DNA of 64,000 nucleotides from Chitinophagales bacterium 33-2 (GTDB lineage Bacteria; Bacteroidota; Bacteroidia; Chitinophagales; Chitinophagaceae): the NCBI GenBank assembly GCA_002050435.1, contig MWYV01000036.1, forward strand, positions 1 through 64,000, in the 5' to 3' direction. Under the pieces are notes generated by a model. That model searched no databases. It saw only the letters and a program-made list of their open reading frames with translations, and was not told where the DNA came from. Below are positions 40,367 through 50,368 of the stretch, piece by piece. The translations under genes were made by a program, and so were the position numbers. Each line of letters begins with the position of its first letter. The stretch's first letter is position 1.

Positions 40367-41584
40367 ATGAGTAGGATGAACCTGGGTGGCAAGTTTATGT
40401 TCGCTACCGGAATTGAAAACAGTTACCCCACGATTCAACTTCCTGATGGCAGCACTAAAAGAGTGGATGAAATGGAAAAGTGCGGCCACTATAAATACTG
40501 GGATCTTGATTTCAACCTCACAAAGGACCTGGGGATCGATTTTTTAAGGTATGGGCCACCTTATTTTTCTACCCATCTGTCGCCGGGAAAGTATGACTGG
40601 GAATTTACCGACAGAACTTTTGCGAAGTTGAAAGAACTGGATATTACGCCAATTGTTGACCTCCTGCATTTTGGTGTACCCGACTGGATGGGCAATTTTC
40701 AAAACCCGGATTTCCCTGAGTTATTTGCAGAATATGCAGGCGCATTCGCAGAACGGTTTCCCTACCTTCAACTCTATACACCCGTCAATGAGATCTTCAT
40801 TACCGCAATGTTTTCAGGACAGTATGGCTGGTGGAATGAAAGACTTACTTCTGATCTTGGTTTTGTAACGGCTTTAAAACATTTGTGCAAGGCGAACGTA
40901 CTGGCCATGCATGCGATCTTGAAAGTGCAACCCCAGGCAGTATTTATTCAAAGTGAATCTTCTGAATATTTTCATCCCATGCGCCCCGAAGTGCAGCAAC
41001 ATGCAAATTTTCTTAACCGCAAAAGGTTTCTTGCCCTTGACCTGACTTATGGTTTTCCGATGTCGGTTCAGATGTATGAATACCTCCGCGATAACGGAAT
41101 GAGCTGGGAAGAATTTCACTGGTTTGAACACAACCAGGTGAAAGCAAGATGCATTTTAGGAAATGATTATTATGCTACAAATGAACACCTGGTTTTACCT
41201 AATGGAGCCACACAGGCTTCAGGTGAAATTTTTGGTTATTATGTGATCACTCACCAGTATTACAACAGGTACAGGTTGCCCATTATGCATACCGAAACCA
41301 ATATGAAAATGCCCGACTCGGTTAATTGGCTATACAGGCAATGGGCTAATTTACACAGATTGAAACAGGATGGTGTACCGATCATTGGTTTTACATGGTA
41401 TAGCCTTACCCACCAGGTAGACTGGGATACCGCTTTAAGAGAAGATAACGGAAGGGTGCATGAAGTAGGTTTATTTGATCTTGACAGGAACATTATGCCT
41501 GCCGGTCATGCTTATAAAAAACTGATCAGCCAGTGGAAAGATGTACTGGAAAGGGAAAGTTTTGGAATGGTATATACGCAGTGA
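40367..41584 (+). CDS. GH1-like glycoside hydrolase
   Basis: 405 aa; DFLRYGPPYFSTHLSPGKYDWEFTD, LYTPVNEIF, MHTETNM. Confidence 0.85.
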   Translation: MSRMNLGGKFMFATGIENSYPTIQLPDGSTKRVDEMEKCGHYKYWDLDFNLTKDLGIDFLRYGPPYFSTHLSPGKYDWEFTDRTFAKLKELDITPIVDLLHFGVPDWMGNFQNPDFPELFAEYAGAFAERFPYLQLYTPVNEIFITAMFSGQYGWWNERLTSDLGFVTALKHLCKANVLAMHAILKVQPQAVFIQSESSEYFHPMRPEVQQHANFLNRKRFLALDLTYGFPMSVQMYEYLRDNGMSWEEFHWFEHNQVKARCILGNDYYATNEHLVLPNGATQASGEIFGYYVITHQYYNRYRLPIMHTETNMKMPDSVNWLYRQWANLHRLKQDGVPIIGFTWYSLTHQVDWDTALREDNGRVHEVGLFDLDRNIMPAGHAYKKLISQWKDVLERESFGMVYTQ

Positions 41585-41602
41585 GGAAGATAAGTAAGGT
41601 AA

Positions 41603-41631
41603 GAGGTTTGAGGTTTGGAGGTTTGGAGGTT
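41603..41631. repeat. short 8-bp tandem repeat (AGGTTTGG) in intergenic DNA
   Basis: AGGTTTG AGGTTTGG AGGTTTGG AGGTTA. Confidence 0.8.
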
Positions 41632-42070
41632 ATGAAGACGATTGTATTGAAGGGAAAAGAAATTTTAAAAAACTGCTTTGAATAAAAGATTTCTTTTCCT
41701 TGATTTTTAATAATCCTGAAGCTTTATACTGCGCCAGTTCTCCATTTACGCTGGCATGAATGGCCGATTCAAAATCATGCAGGGCAATGGCCATTTCGGC
41801 ATCATCATAAAAAGATTGTCCATTTACATGCACCGCATGTAAACTCACCCTGGTAAATTCCTCGTTCAGTGGCAGCACCGTAATGTCAACAAAATATTCC
41901 CTTCTTTTGGATGGATGAACATAATAAAATCTGAGCGAGTCGATCATCCGGTTTTCTGCATATAACTCGATGTGGTCGAGGTGAAAAGGCAGGGATAAAA
42001 TGCTGTTCCTGGTTTTAATTTCACCTGCATTCACAAAAGATTCGCGTGAAAGAAAGTTTTGACGGGGCAT
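41630..42070 (-). CDS. hypothetical protein
   Basis: 146 aa intact ORF. Confidence 0.6.
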   Translation of the reverse strand: MPRQNFLSRESFVNAGEIKTRNSILSLPFHLDHIELYAENRMIDSLRFYYVHPSKRREYFVDITVLPLNEEFTRVSLHAVHVNGQSFYDDAEMAIALHDFESAIHASVNGELAQYKASGLLKIKEKKSFIQSSFLKFLFPSIQSSS

Positions 42071-42228
42071 GGGTTTTCATTTTTAGATGAAGGATTCAAT
42101 GCAAATTACAATGCATACCTTTTAAAATCAATCGGTAAACACCCTGATTTCCGTTCGTAAAATCCCCCTAATCATACAGGCCAGGGTATAAATTAAACCA
42201 GTAATCTCGGATAAATTTACAGAAATCA

Positions 42229-42660
42229 ATGATTGTCAAACTGGTAGGAACGGGGATTATGGCACCCTGTTTGTACCCCAAGCCCATGGCAATAAAACAC
42301 TTAAATTACCAGGATTTCAGGCAGGACGTATTTGACTTTGAATCCGGGCAGGAATGGAAATATGCAGGATCGCTGCCTGCTATTATCGACTTTTATGCAG
42401 ACTGGTGTGGCCCATGCAAAGCGCTTTCTCCCATTCTTGAAGAACTTTCAGAAAATTATGAGGGAAAACTGATGATTTATAAAATTGATACCGAAAAAGA
42501 AGCAGAGTTATCTTCTTTGTTTGGCATCCAAAGTATTCCCACGCTGTTATTTATTCCAATGGATGGAGCTCCAATGATGCAGAAAGGTGCAGTACCTAAA
42601 AATGTTTTGGAACAGGTGATCGAAAAAAAGCTGCTGGTTAAAGAAAAAAATACAGGGTAA
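42229..42660 (+). CDS. thioredoxin
   Basis: AIIDFYADWCGPCKALSPILEELSENY, SIPTLLFIP; true start may be 42286. Confidence 0.93.
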   Translation: MIVKLVGTGIMAPCLYPKPMAIKHLNYQDFRQDVFDFESGQEWKYAGSLPAIIDFYADWCGPCKALSPILEELSENYEGKLMIYKIDTEKEAELSSLFGIQSIPTLLFIPMDGAPMMQKGAVPKNVLEQVIEKKLLVKEKNTG

Positions 42661-42694
42661 CGCCGTCTTGTTTGAACTGCGCGATGTAATGTTT

Positions 42695-42874
42695 CTAATT
42701 CATTTTATCTGAATGAGATTCTTTTGCATTTTCTTCTGATGGAGCCTTTTCATTTTCATTGGGAATTTGAGGGACGCCATCTGTTCCTACCTGCACAAAT
42801 GCATTGTCTGTATTCTTTAAAGGTGCATCCTGCTCCTGAAAATCATTGCTGATCTGATCTTTTTCCTTGTTCAT
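42695..42874 (-). CDS. small hydrophilic protein (59 aa)
   Basis: MNKEKDQISNDFQEQDAPLKNTDNAFVQVGTDGVPQIPNENEKAPSEENAKESHSDKMN. Confidence 0.55.
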   Translation of the reverse strand: MNKEKDQISNDFQEQDAPLKNTDNAFVQVGTDGVPQIPNENEKAPSEENAKESHSDKMN

Positions 42875-43058
42875 AATTATTGTCTTTATCTTTTTTATTA
42901 AAATTTCCACCGAGCCCACCATGATCCATCCGCGCCTCCTGCCTGTCGATTACACTGATATCTAATTTCTTTGAAGCGTGAGGAGCACCTTCTTTTACTA
43001 TATCAGAAATTCTTCCTACCTCATTTCCAGCCTGATGTGCATTTTTATCCAGATTGCC
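42843..43058 (-). pseudogene. possible remnant of another small hydrophilic protein (open frame without proper start, preceded by in-frame TAG)
   Basis: Reverse-strand frame reads GNLDKNAHQAGNEVGRISDIVKEGAPHASKKLDISVIDRQEARMDHGGLGGNFNKKDKDNNYEQGKRSDQQ*; stop overlaps the next ORF's start. Confidence 0.4.
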
Positions 43059-43223
43059 CTAGCCTGAATTGCTAAAAGATTATGCCACTTCGATTACATT
43101 TTATAGCAAGCTGGAGTGACCACGGCTGGCACATACATTGCAATACTATTTCAGTGTTTCATACTTTAATAGTGAATGACACCTTTTGCAGTTATAAGTG
43201 CTTACGTTTTTTTAACTGCAGAG

Positions 43224-43242
43224 AGCCCCGAAAGGGGCTTTT
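43224..43242 (+). terminator. hairpin terminator-like
   Basis: AGCCCC-gaaa-GGGGCT-TTT. Confidence 0.6.
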
Positions 43243-43396
43243 CCAATCTTTTAGCCTTGAAAATCCAAAATAAACTATTTTAGGTGGTTCTTTACTTTCA
43301 TTATTTTAATCGAATGTGTGCAACTTTTTCGAGCAGTCTCAACGCTTGGCATAGAGATTGAAATAATAGGGTATCCTTAAACACCAATAAACAACC

Positions 43397-44659
43397 ATGC
43401 GATTTACTACCCTTTTATTTGCAGGCATTATCAGCCTTGCATCCTGTAAAAAGAATACTACTCCAAATATCGAAGAGCCCATTGCAAACAATCAGTCCAT
43501 TTCATGGATTAAAAGCTTTGGCGGAACCAATTTTGACTTTTATAATGCTGCAATTCAAACATCTGCAGGAGATTACGTAGTTGCCGGCAGTTCGAGAAGT
43601 ACTGATGGTGACCTAACCGGTGCCAGGGTATCTTATGATGTATGGATCACCAGGATAAATGTCAATGGAGGAAAAGTCTGGAGCAAAGCTTACGGCGATA
43701 ACAGTGATGAATATGTAACCTCTATAGTTCAGACCAGTGACGGGGGCTATTTTATAGTGTATTACAGTGGATTCCCTTTATTACCTGTTGGGGGAACGCC
43801 TAATTATGCCTGGGGATTGAAAACCGATGCTGATGGAAATCTTCTATGGAAAAAACAACTTTCAACAAGCAATGATGCGCAACCATTTTCTGTGATCCTA
43901 ACAGGTGATGGAAATATGCTTGTTTCTGGATTTGCCTTTTACGAAGGAAGCAGAAAGGGGTGGGTTTCCAAGATCAATAACAATGGCGACAAGGTATGGG
44001 AAAAACATTTTGGAGGCGATGCTGAAGATATCTTTAATGGTGCTGTAAGAAGCGCTGACGGTGGGTTTGTACTTACTGGATACACAAAAAGCGCGAATGG
44101 AGATATGGAAAACAATAAGGGGCATTATGATGGCTGGATTTTAAAAACAGATGCCAACGGCAATAAATTATGGAGCAAAAGCTTTGGGGGCAGCAGTGAA
44201 GATAACCTGTCAAAAATTGTTGCAACTTCCGATGGTGGCTATATGGCAATTGGTTCCAGCAAAAGCAATAATGGCGATATAGGTTCCAACAAAGGGGGAT
44301 TTGACGCATGGATCATAAAAGTTGATGGCAATGGAAATAAACAATGGGTTAAAACTTATGGTGGAGGGAATGAAGAATATATGACAGGCTTGGTTCCTGC
44401 TCCTGGTGGTGGTTTTGCCGTGGGCGGATATACAAACAGTCATACTGGCGATGTATCCAGAACATCAGGCGACTACGGTGGCTGGTTGTTTAAAATAGAT
44501 AACAACGGGAACAAAACCAGTGCAAGTACCTATGGCGGCCCAGGTGATGAAGTATTGTATTCTCTTTCCAGCACCCAGGATGGTTACATCATTGCAGGTA
44601 CTACTTATTCATCATCCAATGGTTATGACGGATGGCTGGTGAAGGTGGGACAATTCTAA
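43397..44659 (+). CDS. repeat lipoprotein (about 50-60-residue K.W.K.[FY]GG...DGGY..G units, propeller-like)
   Basis: 420 aa; lipobox SLASCKK; repeats SWIKSFGGTNFDFYN, LWSKSFGGSSEDN, QWVKTYGGGNEEY etc. Confidence 0.82.
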   Translation: MRFTTLLFAGIISLASCKKNTTPNIEEPIANNQSISWIKSFGGTNFDFYNAAIQTSAGDYVVAGSSRSTDGDLTGARVSYDVWITRINVNGGKVWSKAYGDNSDEYVTSIVQTSDGGYFIVYYSGFPLLPVGGTPNYAWGLKTDADGNLLWKKQLSTSNDAQPFSVILTGDGNMLVSGFAFYEGSRKGWVSKINNNGDKVWEKHFGGDAEDIFNGAVRSADGGFVLTGYTKSANGDMENNKGHYDGWILKTDANGNKLWSKSFGGSSEDNLSKIVATSDGGYMAIGSSKSNNGDIGSNKGGFDAWIIKVDGNGNKQWVKTYGGGNEEYMTGLVPAPGGGFAVGGYTNSHTGDVSRTSGDYGGWLFKIDNNGNKTSASTYGGPGDEVLYSLSSTQDGYIIAGTTYSSSNGYDGWLVKVGQF

Positions 44660-44682
44660 AGAAAACAACCTGATATAAATCA

Positions 44683-44829
44683 CCCCACCTTCAGCGTGGG
44701 GTTTTATTTAAAAAACCCCTGTAGAAACAGGGGTTCATTACAAAACGAATATTTGCCTGTTAGCAAAGTTTAAAGATCAGGTTTCAACCTGAAGCGTGCA
44801 ATAGGAAGAATACCTTGTAATCACAAGGT
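44683..44829. terminator. cluster of four hairpins between convergent genes
   Basis: CCCCAC/GTGGGG, AACCCCTGT/ACAGGGGTT, TCAGGT/ACCTGA, ACCTTGT/ACAAGGT. Confidence 0.7.
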
Positions 44830-44842
44830 GATCTACTGCAGT

Positions 44843-45052
44843 TCAGGGATTTCCAATAGTATCTTCCTTGCCTAATGGAATAGGAGATTCACTTCCTCTT
44901 GAGTTTTCACCTGTTAATCTTTCCGTTCCTTCCCCGGTCCTGCCGTAATCTGCAACTGCTGCCCCGGGATCTTTTAATGATTGATTTTGTTCCTGCATCC
45001 TTGAAGGTTTTTCCCCTTCACGTTTTTGGTCTTTTGAATTGTTGTTTTCCAT
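44843..45052 (-). CDS. small hydrophilic protein (69 aa)
   Basis: MENNNSKDQKREGEKPSRMQEQNQSLKDPGAAVADYGRTGEGTERLTGENSRGSESPIPLGKEDTIGNP. Confidence 0.55.
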   Translation of the reverse strand: MENNNSKDQKREGEKPSRMQEQNQSLKDPGAAVADYGRTGEGTERLTGENSRGSESPIPLGKEDTIGNP

Positions 45053-45219
45053 TTGACAATTTTAAATTGTGTGTATTTCTAACTGGCCAGCCCGAAATTG
45101 TACTTATTTTATCGTTGAAATGCCACCAATTTGGTGCCGCTATTCAATATTTTACTGAAGTAAGCTGGTGGCCTGGCTTAATGGGCACATTTTTTTATAC
45201 GTATTTGTAAAGAATAAGA

Positions 45220-45498
45220 ATGAAGCTTGTAAAAGTGCCTTATAATGGAAAAGGATATACGATCAACTATAAACTTGAAACCATTGACCTGAGTATGACG
45301 CCTGTGCAGTTCCTGAATGTATATTCCATTTTTGTGGATGATCCGGTCATCAGCAAAATCGTTGGAGATCATTTTACCATTCTTCATAACCAGTCCCACA
45401 CATTGCAGGCTTGTTATGAAATCAATAGTCCGGGCAACCTGGAAGAAATGAATCTAAAAAAGCAGATCGCTCAGCAGGTGCTCAATGACCCTGGATAA
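45220..45498 (+). CDS. small hypothetical protein
   Basis: 92 aa ORF with plausible folded composition. Confidence 0.55.
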   Translation: MKLVKVPYNGKGYTINYKLETIDLSMTPVQFLNVYSIFVDDPVISKIVGDHFTILHNQSHTLQACYEINSPGNLEEMNLKKQIAQQVLNDPG

Positions 45499-45642
45499 AG
45501 CTTGTCGCCTACCTCAGATTGTTCTCGTATGTAATGAAAATAAGGAGGCAGTAGGATATATGATTAAGATCATTTATCTACTGCGATACATCATAGTTTT
45601 TTATACCTGGATAAGGGAGATTTGTTTATATAACCACAGGAT

Positions 45643-46188
45643 ATGAAATTGCTTATTAACTCTTCATCAACTTTAGCACAGGTTAAAAAGATTTCTCTGC
45701 AATGTTTCCATTCCTGCGCATTGATTTTTTTAAAAACCACACGCCACGGAAAAGGTTCACTACCAAAAGATCTTTACAGCAATGAAGCAACTATTGCTTC
45801 TATTGCGCCTGCATTGAAAGAAATGACGCTGGAATTTAAAGCTACAGATAGTGTAGGTCATTTTGAGCAGTTGGCACAAAATCAGTTGTGTATTCCGGTG
45901 CAGGTATTCCGCAAAGGAGGACAGATATGGCTGGAAACCATTCTTACAGATCATCTGAGTCTTGAAAAACAAAACAAATGGGAAGTGAAGCATCAAAGCC
46001 CTTCCATTTTAATGTATACAGTCTTTTCCTTTAACTGGAATGAATCAGCAATAACCAAGCAACCAGTAAATGATCACAAAAACAATGATGGTTCCAAAAC
46101 AGCCACCACCTATTTTACTCGCACCGTATCCTGCTATAATTGCTCTGAGCCATCCTGGCATAATCTTAAATTTAAATGGAAAGATTAA
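45643..46188 (+). CDS. hypothetical protein
   Basis: 181 aa intact ORF. Confidence 0.55.
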   Translation: MKLLINSSSTLAQVKKISLQCFHSCALIFLKTTRHGKGSLPKDLYSNEATIASIAPALKEMTLEFKATDSVGHFEQLAQNQLCIPVQVFRKGGQIWLETILTDHLSLEKQNKWEVKHQSPSILMYTVFSFNWNESAITKQPVNDHKNNDGSKTATTYFTRTVSCYNCSEPSWHNLKFKWKD

Positions 46189-46193
46189 AATAA

Positions 46194-47492
46194 TTATGCC
46201 AGCTTCTCCGGATCCTCTTCAGCAATACCCACAATGCTAAACACTGCGTTTAGGGTACAGCCCCTGCCGGGTTGTGAATCTATTTCAAGGCTTCCTGAAT
46301 ACACCTGCAACCGGCTTCGGATATTTCTGAGCCCAATGCCCTTTACGGTTGCGGCTGTATTAAACCCTTTTCCATTATCGCTCACCTGAATTTTTACATT
46401 CCGATCCTCTGTGTATGCCTCAATACTGATAAAATCCGCTTCAGCATACTTAATAATATTATTTAGTTGTTCCTGTACTACCCTGTAGATCATTAATTTC
46501 TGATCATCACTCAACTGATCTATTTCCAGCTTTGAAAAATCGAGATTAAATTCAAAATGTTTCACCCTCCTGATATTATCCAGCAGGGCTCTGATTGATT
46601 GTTCAAGTGTATAAATATTAAATTCAGGAGGCTTTACAGATGCAGAAAGCTGCCGGATATCATTCAATGCCCTAATGGTCATCTCTCTTATTTTATTTAC
46701 CAGGGCAGGCGCATTATCCGGACGGGTTGCCAGCTGGTCGAGATACAGTTTTACTACGGTGAGCAGTTGCCCGATATTATCATGCAGTTCTTCCGCCCAC
46801 CTGTTTCTTTCATTTTCCTGGGCCTGGATAATGGATTGCCCCAGCAATTGCCTGTGTTGCATTTGTTGCTGGTAAAAAGCAGTTTTCATATTCCTGATCT
46901 CTGTTACATCCTGGAGAACAGAAATAAATCTTTCAGGCATACCATTTTCATCTCTTAAAATGCTGCCTTTATGTGTTACATCATGGTAAGTGCCGTCGGT
47001 AAGCAAACAACGGTAATCTCCCTGCCAGAGAGAAGCACCTGAAGACAAAGCATGCTCAAAATGATCCAGGATATATTCCCTGTCATCAGGGTGGATCTTC
47101 TTCCGCAATTTTATGGAATAATGTTCCAGGATATTTTCACCGACCTGAAAATAGACCTTCATCTGTTCATTGATATACGCTTTATCTGAACGAAGATCGT
47201 GATCAATAATTCCTTCCCTCGATGCATCACCCAATGCCTGATAACGCGTGAGTAATTTCTGCGTTTTTATCAAGCCCCTACTGATATGCCCGTAATACCT
47301 GTTAATGATGAGAAAAAGAAAAATACTGGAAACGGAAATAAAGAAAATGCCTTTCAGGCTTTGCGCCTTCTGAAATTGTTTTGGATCGGAAGCAAAGATC
47401 ATTTCAGCAACTGTATCGCTGCCAAGAATCCATAAAAAACTTATTAAAAGGTAAAAAAGGGAGATCTTATATGCAGGTGCAATTTTATTCAA
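46194..47492 (-). CDS. PAS sensor histidine kinase (HisKA_3/NarL-type)
   Basis: 432 aa; 2 TM, PAS, QAQENERNRWAEELHDNIGQLLTVVK, IQVSDNGKGFN, GIGLRNIRSRL. Confidence 0.93.
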   Translation of the reverse strand: MNKIAPAYKISLFYLLISFLWILGSDTVAEMIFASDPKQFQKAQSLKGIFFISVSSIFLFLIINRYYGHISRGLIKTQKLLTRYQALGDASREGIIDHDLRSDKAYINEQMKVYFQVGENILEHYSIKLRKKIHPDDREYILDHFEHALSSGASLWQGDYRCLLTDGTYHDVTHKGSILRDENGMPERFISVLQDVTEIRNMKTAFYQQQMQHRQLLGQSIIQAQENERNRWAEELHDNIGQLLTVVKLYLDQLATRPDNAPALVNKIREMTIRALNDIRQLSASVKPPEFNIYTLEQSIRALLDNIRRVKHFEFNLDFSKLEIDQLSDDQKLMIYRVVQEQLNNIIKYAEADFISIEAYTEDRNVKIQVSDNGKGFNTAATVKGIGLRNIRSRLQVYSGSLEIDSQPGRGCTLNAVFSIVGIAEEDPEKLA

Positions 47493-47591
47493 TCCGGCAA
47501 TTTAATTGTGAAACACAACAAGTGTTTGAACAAATCCGGATATAAATTAGGCAAATCCATTTAAAAAGAGAAATGTCAAGAAGAATTAAAA

Positions 47592-47611
47592 AACCCCGGT
47601 GTTCCGGGGTT
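47592..47611 (-). terminator. clpB terminator
   Basis: AACCCCGG-tgtt-CCGGGGTT, T-run on minus strand. Confidence 0.85.
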
Positions 47612-47615
47612 GCTG

Positions 47616-50261
47616 TCAATTTTGATGTGATGCGTCGTGCACAATGGCTTCCTGCGGCTTAGAAGGTGCATTCCTGAAAATAACTACATTGTCAAATACA
47701 TCAACAAGAACAGGTTGGGTTTTATCAACTTCTCCGCCAAGAATTTTTTTACTTAACGTATTCACCAGCTGTTTCTGAATGAGTCTTTTCAGTGGCCTGG
47801 CGCCAAACTGAGGATCAAAACCATTTTCTGCAAGGTAATCCAGGAGGTAATCGGAAAACCGAAGATCAATTCCACTTTGCATCACCAGATGTTTCAGCGC
47901 TTCAAGCTGAATTTTAATAATCCCACGAATCTCATTTTTCATCAGTGGCTGGAACAAAATGATCTCATCGATCCTGTTCAAAAACTCAGGCCTTATGGTT
48001 TCCCTGAGCCTGATCATCACTTCATCTCTTGTGCGTTGCACAACTTCATCCTTATTTACATCAGTTACATCAGAAAAGTTTTCCTGGATAATATCACTTC
48101 CCATATTGGATGTCATGATGATAATGGTATTTTTAAAATTGACAATTCTTCCTTTATTATCTGTCAGCCTTCCATCATCCAGCACCTGTAAAAGAATGTT
48201 CCATACATCAGGATGTGCCTTTTCAATTTCATCAAGCAACACCACCTGGTAAGGTTTCCTTCTAACAGCTTCAGTGAGCTGCCCGCCTTCATCATAGCCA
48301 ACATATCCCGGAGGCGCACCTACCAACCGCGACACTGCATGTTTTTCCTGGTACTCGCTCATGTCAATGCGCGTCATCATGTGTTCATCATCGAACAAAT
48401 ATTCAGCAAGTGCTTTTGCAAGCTCTGTTTTTCCAACGCCTGTGGTACCTAAAAAAATAAAAGAACCTATTGGCCTTTTAGGATCCTGCAATCCTGCACG
48501 GCTTCTTCTTACCGCATCAGCTACCGCGGTAATGGCCTCCTGCTGCCCTACCACACGCTGGTGTAATTCTTCTTCCAGGTGCAATAATTTCTCCCGTTCA
48601 CCCTGGAGCATTTTGGAAACAGGTATCCCGGTTGATTTGGCCACACTTTCTGCAATATCCTCCGCATCTACTTCTTCTTTCATCAATCGCCGACTATGGG
48701 CGCTGATCTCATTCAACTGATCCTGCAGCTTGCTGATGGCAGCTTCCTGTTCCTTGATCCGTCCATAGCGGATCTCCGCAACCTGTCCATAATCTCCTTC
48801 CCTTTCTGCCTGTTCTGCTTTTTGTTTCAGTGCTTCAATACCCGCTTTTGATTCCTGGATCTTTTCTACAATTTCTTTTTCTTCCTGCCACTTGGCCTTT
48901 AAAGTATCCCTTTCCACTGCAAGGTTGGCCAGATGGGTATTCAGATCTTTTAATTTATCCTCATCACTTTCTCTTTTTATGGCTTCACGTTCAATTTCCA
49001 ATTGCCTGATCTGCCTTTCCAGTTTGTCAAGTTCTTCAGGCATACTGTTCATTTCCAGACGTAGTTTGGCGGCACTTTCATCAATCAGGTCGATGGCTTT
49101 GTCTGGCAAAAAACGATCAGATATATATCGAACAGAAAGTTCCACTGCAGCAATGATTGCTTCATCTTTTATTCTTACATGATGATGGGTTTCATACCTG
49201 TCCTTCAATCCACGAAGGATGGAAATGGCATCCTCGATGTCGGGTTCATCTATTAAAACTTTCTGAAACCGGCGTTCCAGTGCTTTGTCTTTTTCAAAAA
49301 ATTTCTGGTATTCATTTAAAGTAGTGGCACCAACAGCACGTAGCTCTCCACGGGCAAGTGCAGGTTTCAATATGTTGGCTGCATCCATTGCACCTTCACC
49401 GCCACCTGCACCAACAAGTGTATGTATTTCATCGATAAAAAGAATAATCTCGCCATCACTACCCGCGACTTCCTTTACTACGCCTTTCAGTCTTTCCTCA
49501 AACTCGCCCTTGTATTTTGCACCTGCGATCAGTTGGCCCAGATCCAGTGCATAAATGATCTTTGATTTCAGGTTCTCCGGCACATCACCATTCACAATAC
49601 GCATGGCCAGTCCTTCCGCAATAGCCGTTTTACCAACACCCGGTTCTCCAACCAGGATGGGATTGTTCTTGCTTCTCCTCGAAAGAATGTGCAAAGTGCG
49701 CCTGATCTCTTCATCCCGGCCAATTACAGGATCAAGTTTACCCTGCCGGCCAAGTTCGTTCAGGTTCTTTGCATATTTATTTAAAACATTGAATTGGGTT
49801 TCCTGTGTTTGAGAAGTGACTGCGCTTCCTTTTCTCAGGTCGTTGATGGAAGCAACAAGGCCTTTTTCAGTAAGCCCAAAATCTTTTAGCAGTTTTGCTG
49901 TGCTGTCATTCCCCTGCAACAGCGCAAGCAGCAGGTGTTCGGATGTAACAAATTCATCTTTGAAATTTTTCAGCACAGCACCAGCACGCAGCATTACATT
50001 ATTGGCTTCCCGGGAAATATTCTGAGCCGGCTCGCTGCTGACTTTCGGAAGCTTTTCCATTTGCTGATCCAGCCGGGCTTCCAGTTGTCCCGTGTTCACC
50101 TCATTCTTTTTTAAAAGATATTCAATAGGAGAATCCTGTTGGTCGAGCAATGCTTTTAATAAATGGTCTGTTTCAATGCTGGCATGACCATGATTAAAAG
50201 CAATCTGCTGCGACTGTTGAATGATCTCCGCGGCTTTTATGGTAAAATTGGAAAGGTTCAT
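47616..50261 (-). CDS. clpB: ATP-dependent chaperone ClpB
   Basis: 881 aa; [65 protein letters not shown]. Confidence 0.97.
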   Translation of the reverse strand: MNLSNFTIKAAEIIQQSQQIAFNHGHASIETDHLLKALLDQQDSPIEYLLKKNEVNTGQLEARLDQQMEKLPKVSSEPAQNISREANNVMLRAGAVLKNFKDEFVTSEHLLLALLQGNDSTAKLLKDFGLTEKGLVASINDLRKGSAVTSQTQETQFNVLNKYAKNLNELGRQGKLDPVIGRDEEIRRTLHILSRRSKNNPILVGEPGVGKTAIAEGLAMRIVNGDVPENLKSKIIYALDLGQLIAGAKYKGEFEERLKGVVKEVAGSDGEIILFIDEIHTLVGAGGGEGAMDAANILKPALARGELRAVGATTLNEYQKFFEKDKALERRFQKVLIDEPDIEDAISILRGLKDRYETHHHVRIKDEAIIAAVELSVRYISDRFLPDKAIDLIDESAAKLRLEMNSMPEELDKLERQIRQLEIEREAIKRESDEDKLKDLNTHLANLAVERDTLKAKWQEEKEIVEKIQESKAGIEALKQKAEQAEREGDYGQVAEIRYGRIKEQEAAISKLQDQLNEISAHSRRLMKEEVDAEDIAESVAKSTGIPVSKMLQGEREKLLHLEEELHQRVVGQQEAITAVADAVRRSRAGLQDPKRPIGSFIFLGTTGVGKTELAKALAEYLFDDEHMMTRIDMSEYQEKHAVSRLVGAPPGYVGYDEGGQLTEAVRRKPYQVVLLDEIEKAHPDVWNILLQVLDDGRLTDNKGRIVNFKNTIIIMTSNMGSDIIQENFSDVTDVNKDEVVQRTRDEVMIRLRETIRPEFLNRIDEIILFQPLMKNEIRGIIKIQLEALKHLVMQSGIDLRFSDYLLDYLAENGFDPQFGARPLKRLIQKQLVNTLSKKILGGEVDKTQPVLVDVFDNVVIFRNAPSKPQEAIVHDASHQN

Positions 50262-50368
50262 AAATCTTATACTTTGATGAGTTAAAATTCGTTTCTATAT
50301 TGTTCTGGGCTGTACTTTCAGGTTAAAGAAACCTACAAACAATAATCCAACCGAAATTATCAGATATT

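Noticed and set aside
41603-41631. AGGTTTGG repeats as a CRISPR or phase-variable promoter
   Set aside because: Only about three short imperfect units with no spacers, located downstream of two convergent genes rather than in a promoter.
42204-42223. CTCGGATAAATTTACAGAAA before thioredoxin as another copy of the 17-bp motif
   Set aside because: GG-to-AC spacing is two bases short of the other copies, so it does not align without gaps.
48361-50025. Several 60-120 aa plus-strand ORFs antisense to clpB
   Set aside because: Overlap an unmistakable clpB; no start context, low plausibility composition (Ser-rich).
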